NCBI GenBank assembly: GCA_011525685.1
Contig: WYBW01000081.1
Location: 1 to 39,031 of the forward strand
Source of the DNA: Verrucomicrobiia bacterium
Lineage (GTDB): Bacteria; Verrucomicrobiota; Verrucomicrobiia; Limisphaerales; JADLHS01
Direction of reading: 5' to 3'
DNA: 39,031 nt
Shown here piece after piece: positions 26,628 to 34,638 of this stretch (its first letter is position 1; each line of letters begins with the position of its first letter). The position numbers were made by a program, and so were the translations under genes. The notes under the pieces were generated by a model. The model saw only the letters and a list, made by a program, of their open reading frames with translations, made no database searches and had not been told where the DNA came from.

Positions 26628-27625
26628 GTCTGTGTCCTTCCTTTGTTTTGTTTTGTTGTTTTCATTAAGGCCAGCACGACCAGCCCCGAAGTTATCAGAA
26701 CTGCACTGGCCCAAACAATAAAGGCAAACTTCGACCGTCTTGCCTTATCTGCAGAATACCCAAGCTTCGCCAGTAACTGCTTCACAGCAGGTGATTTCGT
26801 GGAAGGGATATTCCCGTTTTGCACATCATACATGATCGGCGGCCTTTGCCAGCCATCACTGAAACGATGATCATAGACAACATGTCGACCTTGAACATTG
26901 GGACGTTTTCCGGGGGGCGCGTCCAAAGGGACAATGCCCTTGATAGTGAATGCTGACAGGCTCACGAGGGATCTGTCCCCGTTAGTATTTACCAAGTACA
27001 CTGCCAGTTCGCTCATCATTGGCAGGTTTGCTCCGGTCGGCATATTAGTGCTCGCCATCCATTTGAAATGACCTTCAATGCGGCCTTGCGAACCCTTGCC
27101 GTCCGCTCGTTCGTTATGCCACCGCATTTCCCTAGGAGCCACATCTTGTTTGTCGATGCTGATGTGTGTGATGATCGAAGGTTCCGCCATACATAGTCCA
27201 GCGTCTTGGATGGGAGGACGACCAGAAAACGTGCTTTTGGACAATAGTGCAACCCAAACGTGCTCTTCAGATCTGGCGATAAACGGTCTCGACCCAGGAA
27301 AAACCCGGATCATTGCCGTATTTGACCCAGGTGGTCTAGGGCTTGGGTAAGTCGCGACCCAAATGGTTTCTTCCGGCGAGCCGAACACTTGATATTTTTC
27401 TTTGGGCGAGTCGAGCAACAACTCCCAATATGAATTCTCGCAGCGCAATTGAACGAAAAATGAATTAGTTTGGCCCGCCAAAGGAAAAGCAAGTGTTATC
27501 GTTCCCAAGTACTTTCCTTCCGGCAGCGCGATCGTTGTTTCGCATATCAGCACTAGGAGTATTGCCATGCCCGCCTGTCGAAACCGAAATAGCACACCTG
27601 CCAGCCCTCTACGCGAATTCCCCAT
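26624..27625 (-). CDS. Exported protein with C-terminal membrane anchor, partner of the small Cys-rich protein (pair A2)
   Basis: The 333-residue protein has a signal-like hydrophobic segment near residues 18-34 (GMAILLVLICETTIA), a beta-rich extracytoplasmic body, and one C-terminal membrane helix (about 303-323) followed by a basic tail (KTTKQNKGR). The same layout is seen in the partners at 28182, 33640 and 35918. No family is recognised. The start is uncertain: ATG 27625 gives the best signal peptide; ATG 27661 and 27688 are alternatives. The stop overlaps the next gene start (ATGA). Confidence 0.75.
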   Translation of the reverse strand: MGNSRRGLAGVLFRFRQAGMAILLVLICETTIALPEGKYLGTITLAFPLAGQTNSFFVQLRCENSYWELLLDSPKEKYQVFGSPEETIWVATYPSPRPPGSNTAMIRVFPGSRPFIARSEEHVWVALLSKSTFSGRPPIQDAGLCMAEPSIITHISIDKQDVAPREMRWHNERADGKGSQGRIEGHFKWMASTNMPTGANLPMMSELAVYLVNTNGDRSLVSLSAFTIKGIVPLDAPPGKRPNVQGRHVVYDHRFSDGWQRPPIMYDVQNGNIPSTKSPAVKQLLAKLGYSADKARRSKFAFIVWASAVLITSGLVVLALMKTTKQNKGRTQT

Positions 27626-27703
27626 AGTGGCGGCCTTGGTATCGGTAATGTTTCCATTCATAGCTACTTGATGCCCTGTCGCCCCCATCAAATCCGCCAA
27701 AGT

Positions 27704-28126
27704 CTAGCCACCGCAAGACGTATCATTATTATACGCTCGCATAATCAATGTCTGACTATCACTTTCCCATTCCCAACCGCTCGTGTTGCAGGCACAGTCT
27801 GCTGGAGTCGTACCTGCATGAGTATAAACGGTTATGGTGGCAGTAACGTGATACGTAAAACACACCAAGTTATTAAGGTTAGGGCCACTGCAGTCTTGCG
27901 AGGCAGCGGAAAACACCTCTTTGACGCAATGTGAGGTGGGTAATAGTGCAAGGCCGCATGACGGATTCGGAAAATCTCTTGGAGTAGCGCAACCGTGCTG
28001 CGTATCAGCGATGGACTGCGGTGAGAACATTCCCGCAATTGATACGAGCGCCAGAGGTAGTTGCGCCATCCGCTGCCAACTTGTTCGGGATTGTGACGTA
28101 TCGATGTTCGACGTAGTTCGTTTCAT
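27704..28126 (-). CDS. Small Cys-rich exported protein ending in Gly-Gly (pair A1)
   Basis: The 140-residue protein has a signal-like segment (about 22-40, ending SIADT) and a mature part with eight cysteines, including TPADCACNTSG, ending DTSCGG. No family is recognised. It lies 55 bp after its partner at 28182. ATG 28126 was chosen because the signal peptide follows; a much longer upstream frame was discarded. Confidence 0.78.
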   Translation of the reverse strand: MKRTTSNIDTSQSRTSWQRMAQLPLALVSIAGMFSPQSIADTQHGCATPRDFPNPSCGLALLPTSHCVKEVFSAASQDCSGPNLNNLVCFTYHVTATITVYTHAGTTPADCACNTSGWEWESDSQTLIMRAYNNDTSCGG

Positions 28127-28181
28127 TGTCGTTCTTTTTTTGTTTGTTGCTGTTGGTCGTCCGTTTAGCAGAGAGAAGTCT

Positions 28182-29366
28182 CTAGGTGTTCGATCCTCTA
28201 CCCCTTGTCGCGTATTTCCACAGGACGATCGCGGACGGCGTTGATATGAGCAGAAATGCAAGCAGTACCCAGCGCACATAAGGCTTCGGCTCCACGCCTT
28301 TGGCCGTTCCCAAACTCCGCCTGTCAAGTCCGCTGTGCTTAATGTCTTCGACACCAGGTGGGGTGTTTGACTCGATCACGTAACCAAGGGAAGCTCCCTT
28401 TAGTTCGCCCGATGAGAGCCGGTAATCAGAAACAAACGTCTTGCCGGGCACTCCGACCTCCAAGGGCACATTGGGTGACAACGAGCCAACCTGCGTTACT
28501 GAGGCTAGGACTATGCTGGACACTATTGGTTCCCCAACCGCAGACCGTTGAGGCATAAAACGCGTGAGCTTGAAACTCAATGGCAGCATGAAGCCACCGA
28601 CGTTTGTCGCCGCGTCAACCTCATATCGCGCCGCCATTTCCAACGGGCGGCTTACATCTGATGTGTCTATTGCTCTTTCCGTGCCGTCTGAGCCAAGCTC
28701 CTTTCCAACCCAAGCATAAACTGCATTGGACACCAGGCACGGTTGCCCTTCAAAACAACTCCACTTGGCGCGCCGAAAGCGGGTTGAGTGCGGGTTGCCA
28801 TCATCCCAAATCTGTGGCAACATTCGGTTGTCTCGGTCCTTTTCTTCCTCCGGTGTAGTGAAGGCGAACCGTAGCAATGCAACATAGGACTGGTCCACCT
28901 GCGGGTAATTCCCTTTCAGGACAACTGCAACAGCGACATTGGACACATTCACTGATTGTCCGGGAGGGATCGTGGCCGAGGGCAAATTGGAAACAAACGT
29001 GCGCGCCGGAGGCGGGTTACTGAAGTAAACATCGCCTTTTCTCGATTCCTTGAGCGCAGCACGCAAACTCCCAAATGGTGATTCAGTTCTTTTGTAGGCC
29101 GATCCGAAAGCAGTCACCATCAAAGTCGAATCATTCGTTGTGTGGGATGCCTCATAGAATCCGATGCCGCCATTGCCTTCAATCACCGGTTCCGTGCGAA
29201 TGCGCCAATCTTTAACGTAAACCTTAACGTCGAACATCATCACCTTTTTGTGAGTTGGCTTACCCGAAGCGTCGAGTCGAGTGTACGTCAAGTAGCCCAT
29301 GGCTTCATACCCATCCTCGGCCGTAGCCCTGACGCTGGACGCGAGCAGGAACAGCAATGCCTTCAC
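28182..29366 (-). CDS. Exported protein with C-terminal membrane anchor (pair A1 partner)
   Basis: The 394-residue protein begins at GTG 29366, preceded by GGAAGG with good spacing and followed at once by a signal peptide (VKALLFLLASSVRATA). The body is beta-rich (GYLTYTRLDASGK, VYAWVGKEL) and ends in a membrane helix (about 367-386, VRWVLLAFLLIST) and a basic tail. It may be a distant relative of the partner at 26624. Function unknown. A longer open frame upstream (to 29939) overlaps the MauE-like gene and was discarded. Confidence 0.8.
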   Translation of the reverse strand: MKALLFLLASSVRATAEDGYEAMGYLTYTRLDASGKPTHKKVMMFDVKVYVKDWRIRTEPVIEGNGGIGFYEASHTTNDSTLMVTAFGSAYKRTESPFGSLRAALKESRKGDVYFSNPPPARTFVSNLPSATIPPGQSVNVSNVAVAVVLKGNYPQVDQSYVALLRFAFTTPEEEKDRDNRMLPQIWDDGNPHSTRFRRAKWSCFEGQPCLVSNAVYAWVGKELGSDGTERAIDTSDVSRPLEMAARYEVDAATNVGGFMLPLSFKLTRFMPQRSAVGEPIVSSIVLASVTQVGSLSPNVPLEVGVPGKTFVSDYRLSSGELKGASLGYVIESNTPPGVEDIKHSGLDRRSLGTAKGVEPKPYVRWVLLAFLLISTPSAIVLWKYATRGRGSNT

Positions 29367-29473
29367 GATGCCCTTCCATCGGTTAGGTAGCTTCTTGCCA
29401 AAGTGCTTCCCACTTTGCCTGACCGGCCGAGCCCTTGGTTTGAAATGTAGGTCTTTGCAACACACACGGAGAA

Positions 29474-30004
29474 TCAACAATTGGCTGCAGATGAATCGAA
29501 TCGTGGCGTCTCTTGGGTCATCGCCTTGTGGTTCTCCAGCCGACGACAAATCAACAGCCCAAGACTCCCAACCAGGAGGTAGGCCAGTATCACTTTCATG
29601 ACGTTGTCCGCCGCCTGGGGCGAGAGGTGGAGGGCATCCGTGAGGTTGCCAAGGCAACCGCACGGTCGTTTCCAATCCATCCACCACAGGCCGAGGCGAT
29701 AAATCAAAAAGTTCGTGGCCAGCCAGGCTATCAACCCGAGCGCCAGCGGTTGCCGTTTGCCGAAGAAACATGCGAGCGCAACCGTAATCTCGGCCAGCCC
29801 CACTGCCAGCATCAACGGCCCAAATGTGATTCCGATGATCGGATCCACGACCGCGAGGAATTTGGAGTCCCCCAGCCCGGTCCAGATCTTGGCCGCTCCG
29901 GTTATCACCAGAACGCCGCCTGCGGTTAGGATAAACCATCCTGCGAGCGGCTTGCCTCCCCTTTCAGGGTGGGCAGCAGTCGTCATCGCAAACGTGCCAT
30001 TCAT
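29474..30004 (-). CDS. MauE/DoxX-like redox-associated membrane protein, copy 1
   Basis: The 176-residue protein has four hydrophobic segments (about 22-40, 59-82, 86-107, 134-153) and a C-x-C motif (PCGCLGN, C115 and C117) between the last two. The DoxX-like GLGDSKFLAV and AEITVALACFFGK segments fit MauE/DoxX proteins. MauE is required for maturation of the disulfide-rich methylamine dehydrogenase small subunit, so a role in redox or disulfide handling is inferred. ATG 30004 has AGAGG upstream. It is the first gene of operon A. It is about 80-85% similar by eye in the core to the copy at 34639. Confidence 0.87.
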   Translation of the reverse strand: MNGTFAMTTAAHPERGGKPLAGWFILTAGGVLVITGAAKIWTGLGDSKFLAVVDPIIGITFGPLMLAVGLAEITVALACFFGKRQPLALGLIAWLATNFLIYRLGLWWMDWKRPCGCLGNLTDALHLSPQAADNVMKVILAYLLVGSLGLLICRRLENHKAMTQETPRFDSSAANC

Positions 30005-30072
30005 TGCGCCTCTGACGGATGATTCGCCATGAGGAACGCACGACCCCCGGGGCGGCGACAATCAAAATAGCG

Positions 30073-30110
30073 TACCAATATTCGTCAAACCTACCCAAAT
30101 TCGTCATTTC
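30073..30110 (-). promoter_or_regulatory. Conserved 38-bp upstream element, copy 1
   Basis: The element matches the copy at 37098-37135 at 34 of 38 positions, including 23 identical bases in a row (TACCAATATTCGTCAAACCTACC). On the minus strand it contains TGACGAAT twice, 19 bp apart. It is 69-106 bp upstream of the MauE-like copy 1 start, so it is probably an operator or promoter element of operon A. Confidence 0.7.
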
Positions 30111-30178
30111 CGGCATTCCAACCCACGGACTGCTACTGATGCGTCTTCCGCAAAGCGCATGGCCCGGTGCTCTTGGCC

Positions 30179-31204
30179 CTATTGCCTCGGTTCGGGCAGT
30201 GCGCCGCTGGAGTGCGCGGAAGTTCGTTCCCGCATCCACAGCCAGTCGCGCCGGTCGGCTTCATCACTGATGAAACCGCGTTTCTTATCCGAGCGACTGG
30301 CCCACCGATGAGCTTCGGAATGGCCGTCTGCAAAAGCGAATCCACAGCCGAGGTTGTGATACGTTCCGGGCACGTCATGCCAGATGGCCCGGTCCATCCC
30401 GAAGGCAAAGGCTGCGTCGTTCAGTTCCCTGGTGCTTTCATCCACCAGCACCCATAACATCGAAGGCCCGGGCGCGACGGTGCTCGAAAGCTTGCCGTAG
30501 GTGTGCCAGGGCGTATCCCGCCGGTGCGTGTTGCTGTTGTCCAGCCACGGACCGTTCACCGAAAGGCTCGGCGCCCCGTAATGTGGGGCGCGCCGCAGGG
30601 CTGAATCGAAGCCAGGACAAATCGTGCCTACCGCCTGGTTCATGGAAAACGTGCGGGCTGCCGGAACCTGTTGGCCGGCCAGGCTCGAGTCCTTGCCTTG
30701 ATACAGTCCAAAACGCTTGTCGCCCGGACAGTGGAAAACCGAAACATTGCCGCTCAGATACGAAACCAGCATGCTGCGCTCCGGGTCTTTGAGCACGTCG
30801 GGATTGAACTCGTCCGCGCCGCCGGCCCCGGCCTTGCCGCTGCACCAATTGTGGCCGGGAATGCTGTTGCCGTCGTCCGGGTTCGGAGGGAAAAAGTCCC
30901 GGTAATCGCCGCCATACATTGTGATCGCCAGCATCAACTGTTTGCCGCCGTTCAGGCAGAGCGTGCCTTGCGCGCGTTGCTTGCCCCGCGAGAAAGCCGG
31001 CATCAACAAAGCCGCCAGAATGCCGATGATGGCAATCACCACGAGCAGTTCGATCAGGGTGAAAGCGGCTTTCCGCGAAGCTTTGGACTGCGGCAAGGAT
31101 TGCCGCTCTGAGCGGGACTGCTTATCGAAAGCGGCGATGCTCGCCGCAGTCCAAAGCCTGGCGCGCGAAGGGAAGCGCTGGTGGAGGTTCTCTACGAATC
31201 TCAT
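30179..31204 (-). CDS. Prepilin-like protein with H-X9-DG motif
   Basis: The 341-residue protein has a type IV prepilin signal (AAFTLIELLVVIAIIGILA, about 47-65), a pilin-type body and, near the C-terminus, HNLGCGFAFADG (H-X9-DG), a motif typical of these proteins in Verrucomicrobiota and Planctomycetota. They are probably pseudopilins of a type II-like secretion or surface system. ATG 31204 overlaps the upstream ligase stop (ATGA), but it makes an unusually long leader (46 residues) because a palindromic repeat (31080-31157) is translated within it. TTG 31096 would give a normal short leader. Confidence 0.88.
   Translation of the reverse strand: MRFVENLHQRFPSRARLWTAASIAAFDKQSRSERQSLPQSKASRKAAFTLIELLVVIAIIGILAALLMPAFSRGKQRAQGTLCLNGGKQLMLAITMYGGDYRDFFPPNPDDGNSIPGHNWCSGKAGAGGADEFNPDVLKDPERSMLVSYLSGNVSVFHCPGDKRFGLYQGKDSSLAGQQVPAARTFSMNQAVGTICPGFDSALRRAPHYGAPSLSVNGPWLDNSNTHRRDTPWHTYGKLSSTVAPGPSMLWVLVDESTRELNDAAFAFGMDRAIWHDVPGTYHNLGCGFAFADGHSEAHRWASRSDKKRGFISDEADRRDWLWMRERTSAHSSGALPEPRQ
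31080..31157. repeat. REP-like element in the prepilin leader
   Basis: Perfect 15-bp terminal inverted repeat (GCTTTGGACTGCGGC at 31080-31094, GCCGCAGTCCAAAGC at 31143-31157), with inner hairpins CGGCAAGGATTGCCG (31091-31105) and GCGGCGATGCTCGCCGC (31131-31147). It is open in the prepilin reading frame. Confidence 0.9.
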
Positions 31205-33099
31205 AAGGTTTCGGCTGTTTTGACACTTTCGCTTTCCAACAGTTCAACTGCTTCGCTTCGGCCCAATTCCAACAGAATCCAAAACACCGATCCTGTGGCC
31301 AGCTTGAACAAGCCGCCATCGAACCAGAAACCGACCAGCAGAACAATGGCGCCGGCGCGACAGGTCACACGCAACCAATCTGTAGTGGGACAGCGCTTCC
31401 AGCCTGTCTCTGACATGCAATCGCCGGAATTGGTGCCGACTGCGCTCACCTCACCCTGGCCCTCTCCCCTCCCGCCGGGAGCGGAGAGGAAATCCACCTC
31501 CCGGCGCGCAGGCGCTTGTTTTTCTCCCTCTCCGCGCCGGGGAGAGGGCCGGGGTGAGGTGCGGTCTTTCCGTTCTGTATTCCTCGTTAGGCTCATACCG
31601 ACATAGACAAGAAAGCACACCAGCGCCGGAATGCCCAGCGTCGTGCCCAAGGTGAAGTAATCATTCATCTGCATGGCGGCGCTTTCGGTCACTTTCGGCG
31701 CGCGATAGAACTGGTCATAGACCCGTTCCGGCTGGTTCCACCCGAAACCGGTGAATGGCTTGCTGGCCATCATTTGCACGGCGCCCTCCCACGCCGCCAC
31801 GCGGTTGCGCCACGAGAAGTCATTGATGTTCGCGGCGGAAAACGCGCGGCGTGCTGTGGCCTGCTCTGTGTGCCGGAAGTTCCAAAACATCAGCACCATT
31901 CCACAGACCACAATAATGGAAGTCGGAAGCCAGTTCCGCCGAAGAAAGACAGGCAACCGCGAATTACACGAATGACGCGAAAAGGATTCTCCCTCTCCGC
32001 CCATCGGATGGGGGGAGAGGGCTGGGGTGAGGTGGGTCCTGGTGCGCCACCAACTCCAACCCGTATAACCCAAACCTACCGCCGCGCCAACCCATGCACC
32101 ACGACTATAACTCTTCAGCAAACCGATTCCGCAAACCACCGCTGCGATCACGAAGAACAGGAACTTTGACCACTGCCATACGTTCCGGCCAAAAGTTCGA
32201 TGTTCAATGTTCGCTGTTCGCTGGTCGTCTCTGGCTGTAATCGCCTCCCTCCCCGCCTCGTCCGGGGGGAGGGCCGGGGTGAGGTGTCGCTTCTTTTCGA
32301 CGCCGTTTAGTATCAAGAGTCGCCCTGCCGCCAGCACGCATCCCACTCCCATCAACATCCCGAAGATGTTCGGATTATCCCACGGCCCCGTCCACCGTCC
32401 TTGGCCGCGATACTGGTATTGCAAACCCGTTTCGCTCTTGAGCAATGCCGCCGCAGCCAAAAGAACAAGCAGCATACTGATGAAAACACGCCTCGCCGGG
32501 TCGGCCGATACCCTCTCCGTCTGGGTTGCCTTCTCCGCATCGGATGGGGAGAAGGTGGCGAAGCCGGATGAGGTGACTTGGGAAAGTGGGGAGAGGGTCG
32601 GGGTGAGGGGCGCTTCGGTTGTGCGCAGTCTTGCTGGTCTGTTCTGCCACCGTGCCCAAACCGCCGCCCCTTTGCCAAGCACCGCCCCTCCTAATAACAT
32701 CAACGCGTACGTGCTGCCGGAAGCCGATTTGTAATTGAACGCGTAATGCAGGCCCGTGAACACAAGGAAGGCGGCGACCCAAACCTGCGGATTACGGCAA
32801 TGCCAGAAGTGTCCGGAAGTCGTCCGTCGCCTCAGCAATTCCAATGTGATGAAATAGACCGCACAACAGATAAACACCATCCACTGAGTGGCTGAATCCC
32901 GAAATACAGCCTGGAGTTCCACGACGACTCGCCCGAAGTACCTCGTGCCTTGGCCCGCCGTGGTGCCGACAAACAGGCACAGCGTAAGCGGAATGGTTAA
33001 TAGTCCGGCCGCCACACCCCGTCCCAGCGCGCCAACCCTCTTGTTCTTGAGCGGATACTTATTCCCGGCGGGCGGCTTGGCAAGTCTCCTACGGTACAT
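31201..33099 (-). CDS. O-antigen ligase/polymerase-like multi-pass membrane protein, with four in-frame repeat insertions
   Basis: The 632-residue protein has many hydrophobic segments and the O-antigen ligase/Wzy pattern: WDNPNIFGMLMGVG, GLLKSYSRGAWVGAAVGLG, a periplasmic loop with WRNRVAAWEGAVQMMASKPFTGFGWNQ, and MNDYFTLGTTLGIPALVCF. It would join or polymerise polysaccharide, or attach glycan to protein, at the membrane. Four segments rich in LTPALSP/GEGE residues interrupt it; each is encoded by a palindromic repeat and lies between hydrophobic segments. ATG 33099 is used; GTG 33156, 5 bp after the previous gene stop, is possible. It ends with ATGA overlap to the prepilin gene. Confidence 0.85.
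   Translation of the reverse strand: MYRRRLAKPPAGNKYPLKNKRVGALGRGVAAGLLTIPLTLCLFVGTTAGQGTRYFGRVVVELQAVFRDSATQWMVFICCAVYFITLELLRRRTTSGHFWHCRNPQVWVAAFLVFTGLHYAFNYKSASGSTYALMLLGGAVLGKGAAVWARWQNRPARLRTTEAPLTPTLSPLSQVTSSGFATFSPSDAEKATQTERVSADPARRVFISMLLVLLAAAALLKSETGLQYQYRGQGRWTGPWDNPNIFGMLMGVGCVLAAGRLLILNGVEKKRHLTPALPPDEAGREAITARDDQRTANIEHRTFGRNVWQWSKFLFFVIAAVVCGIGLLKSYSRGAWVGAAVGLGYTGWSWWRTRTHLTPALSPHPMGGEGESFSRHSCNSRLPVFLRRNWLPTSIIVVCGMVLMFWNFRHTEQATARRAFSAANINDFSWRNRVAAWEGAVQMMASKPFTGFGWNQPERVYDQFYRAPKVTESAAMQMNDYFTLGTTLGIPALVCFLVYVGMSLTRNTERKDRTSPRPSPRRGEGEKQAPARREVDFLSAPGGRGEGQGEVSAVGTNSGDCMSETGWKRCPTTDWLRVTCRAGAIVLLVGFWFDGGLFKLATGSVFWILLELGRSEAVELLESESVKTAETL
31447..31561. repeat. Palindromic repeat in the ligase-like gene, copy 4
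   Basis: A 21-bp inverted repeat with one mismatch (31447-31467 CACCTCACCCTGGCCCTCTCC; 31541-31561) encloses further GC-rich palindromes. It is translated in frame, near the C-terminus of the protein. Confidence 0.85.
31989..32034. repeat. Palindromic repeat in the ligase-like gene, copy 3
   Basis: Arms CCCTCTCC (31991-31998) and GGAGAGGG (32014-32021) with GGGGTGAGG after them, the same consensus as the other copies. It encodes LTPALSPHPMGGEGE. Confidence 0.8.
32244..32286. repeat. Palindromic repeat in the ligase-like gene, copy 2
   Basis: CCTCCCTCCCC...GGGGGGAGGGCCGGGGTGAGG, related to the other copies by the GGGCCGGGGTGAGGTG end. It encodes HLTPALPPDEAGRE. Confidence 0.75.
32511..32608. 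repeat. Palindromic repeat in the ligase-like gene, copy 1
   Basis: Arms CCCTCTCC (32511-32518) and GGAGAGGG (32590-32597), with an inner CCTTCTCC/GGAGAAGG pair and GGGGTGAGG at the end. It encodes LTPTLSPLS and the following low-complexity part. Confidence 0.8.
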
Positions 33100-33160
33100 T
33101 GGAGTGCCCGTGCGCCGTCTCTCGCAAACTCCCTCGACCGCACGTCTTGATTTCACAGAA

Positions 33161-33619
33161 TCAACCCGCGTTGCAGACGCCAGATACTGTTGTCCTATCG
33201 CAATAGACTGTGCCAGCCGGATAAATCGTCGAGGTAGTGTAATAACAATCTTCCCAGAAGAAATCCTTTCTCATGTGCCTCTGAGTACATGATACTTCTA
33301 TCGGGACCACCGCCACTTCACATGTCAGGTACCCACTCCCAGCAGATTCGCACACCTCAGGGTAGAGAATTTGGTCCCAGTAAATATGGCAACAACACGA
33401 ACCGTGCCCACTCATTGAGCAGTTACAGACAAATTGTCTGATCGGCCCGTTGCAAGGGTTGCTGATGGAGGAGTAGTTTACCCAGCACTGCGCGATTGCC
33501 GTCCCGATGCTCATAGCGGGGATAAGCACTACAGCGAAGCCGCTGCGAACGGCTCGCGCGATACGCCTTGTGTATTTGCTTTGGTTCATTGGTGGATTTT
33601 GTTTAATGTTCATTCTCAT
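33161..33619 (-). CDS. Small Cys-rich exported protein ending in Gly (pair B2)
   Basis: The 152-residue protein has a signal peptide (about 24-45, ending GTAIAQ) and a mature part with thirteen cysteines, including SCCCHIYW, ending VCNAG. No family is recognised. Either ATG 33619 (AAGG upstream) or ATG 33613 may be the start. It lies 20 bp after its partner (33640) and just upstream of the ligase-like gene, so it is in operon B. Confidence 0.8.
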   Translation of the reverse strand: MRMNIKQNPPMNQSKYTRRIARAVRSGFAVVLIPAMSIGTAIAQCWVNYSSISNPCNGPIRQFVCNCSMSGHGSCCCHIYWDQILYPEVCESAGSGYLTCEVAVVPIEVSCTQRHMRKDFFWEDCYYTTSTIYPAGTVYCDRTTVSGVCNAG

Positions 33620-33639
33620 GTCTTGCCTTTCTATTTGGA

Positions 33640-34629
33640 CTATTGGATTGCCTTTCTCCGTTTGGCTGCGTGCCAAGTGTACCACCCAAATGTAACTGCC
33701 AGTGCAGCCAAAAACATCAACACAACAAGTCGCATCGCAGAACGCGACCGCGCCGCGGAAGCAGGACTGCTCCTGCCCGTCTTGAGATCAATCAGCGTGT
33801 TGTTGCTCAACGAGATCACCTTCGCCTTTGGAAAAGCCACTGCCGGGTCAAAGGCGCGTACTTCAGGCATTCTGGAAACGTCCCATTCCTCCACTTTCAA
33901 TAGAATCTCAAGACTCGCCGACGAAGCCTTCTCTGCGTCCCGCGAATTGCTTATTTCGTAGAGCGAAATCTGGCTCGGAAAGCTTTGCCCCCAGTTCCCC
34001 TCGTACTCGTAGCGGGTAACGAATTTCGTCAAAGATTCTTCTCCTGTAGGAACCACGTAAACATACTCCAGTTGTTCCACCTCCCCTCGATCATTGATGC
34101 TGAAGGTGCCTCGGAGACGAGGATTGACGCCAAACTTCTCACGTGCCGCTGGCGAATCAATTTCTGCAACAAGCATGCTTCCTTCCAATCTCGCGCTTGC
34201 GGTAATAACGCGGCTGTCGAGTCCAAGCCTCATCAGCAACCCAAGGTTCTGATTCATGACGGCGCCGCAGCGGATCTGGTCCGTGTCATTGGTTCCCGCA
34301 TACATCTGGAGGATATTTTGGAAATGCCCCCATTCCACCCCCCGGTAAGTTCCACTCTCCGCCGATGCACCGCCATCTGTGCGCTGGACTGTAAACCGGT
34401 CTTCCTTGTTCCACAGATGCTCATACACCTGAGCAATATTGCTGATTACGACGCGGGACTCACCGTAAACCGGATTACTCATGACGGCCACGACACGCCC
34501 ATACGCAGGCGGCTCTACAAGGAACTGCACGAACTGATCGGGCGTCATTGCTTCACATCGCCAGCAGGCGATCATGCAAAGCACAAGCATTCGGATCAAG
34601 ACACGATGCGGATGGAGGTGGATAGGCAT
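33640..34629 (-). CDS. Exported protein with C-terminal membrane anchor (pair B2 partner)
   Basis: The 329-residue protein has a signal-like segment (about 8-27), an extracytoplasmic body and a C-terminal membrane helix (about 299-317, MRLVVLMFLAALAVTF) with a basic tail (HAAKRRK). Its body shares features with the partner at 35918: an N-terminal QFLVEPP (compare RFITKPP), a GTFSINDRGEVEQLEYVY strand pair (compare GRVTRDGTDRVSSIELSY) and a later YEYEGNWGQSFPSQIS (compare YNYAEDLGAQWVPDKF). They appear to be distant homologues. Function unknown. ATG 34629 is used. Confidence 0.82.
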   Translation of the reverse strand: MPIHLHPHRVLIRMLVLCMIACWRCEAMTPDQFVQFLVEPPAYGRVVAVMSNPVYGESRVVISNIAQVYEHLWNKEDRFTVQRTDGGASAESGTYRGVEWGHFQNILQMYAGTNDTDQIRCGAVMNQNLGLLMRLGLDSRVITASARLEGSMLVAEIDSPAAREKFGVNPRLRGTFSINDRGEVEQLEYVYVVPTGEESLTKFVTRYEYEGNWGQSFPSQISLYEISNSRDAEKASSASLEILLKVEEWDVSRMPEVRAFDPAVAFPKAKVISLSNNTLIDLKTGRSSPASAARSRSAMRLVVLMFLAALAVTFGWYTWHAAKRRKAIQ

Positions 34630-34638
34630 CTGCGTGTG

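Noticed and set aside
29367..29939. N-terminal extension of the 28182 protein
   Set aside because: It overlaps the MauE-like gene in another frame; GTG 29366 has a good ribosome binding site and signal peptide.
30073..30095. TTGACG in the conserved element as a -35 box
   Set aside because: No acceptable -10 box lies at 16-18 bp in both copies, so a standard promoter was not claimed.
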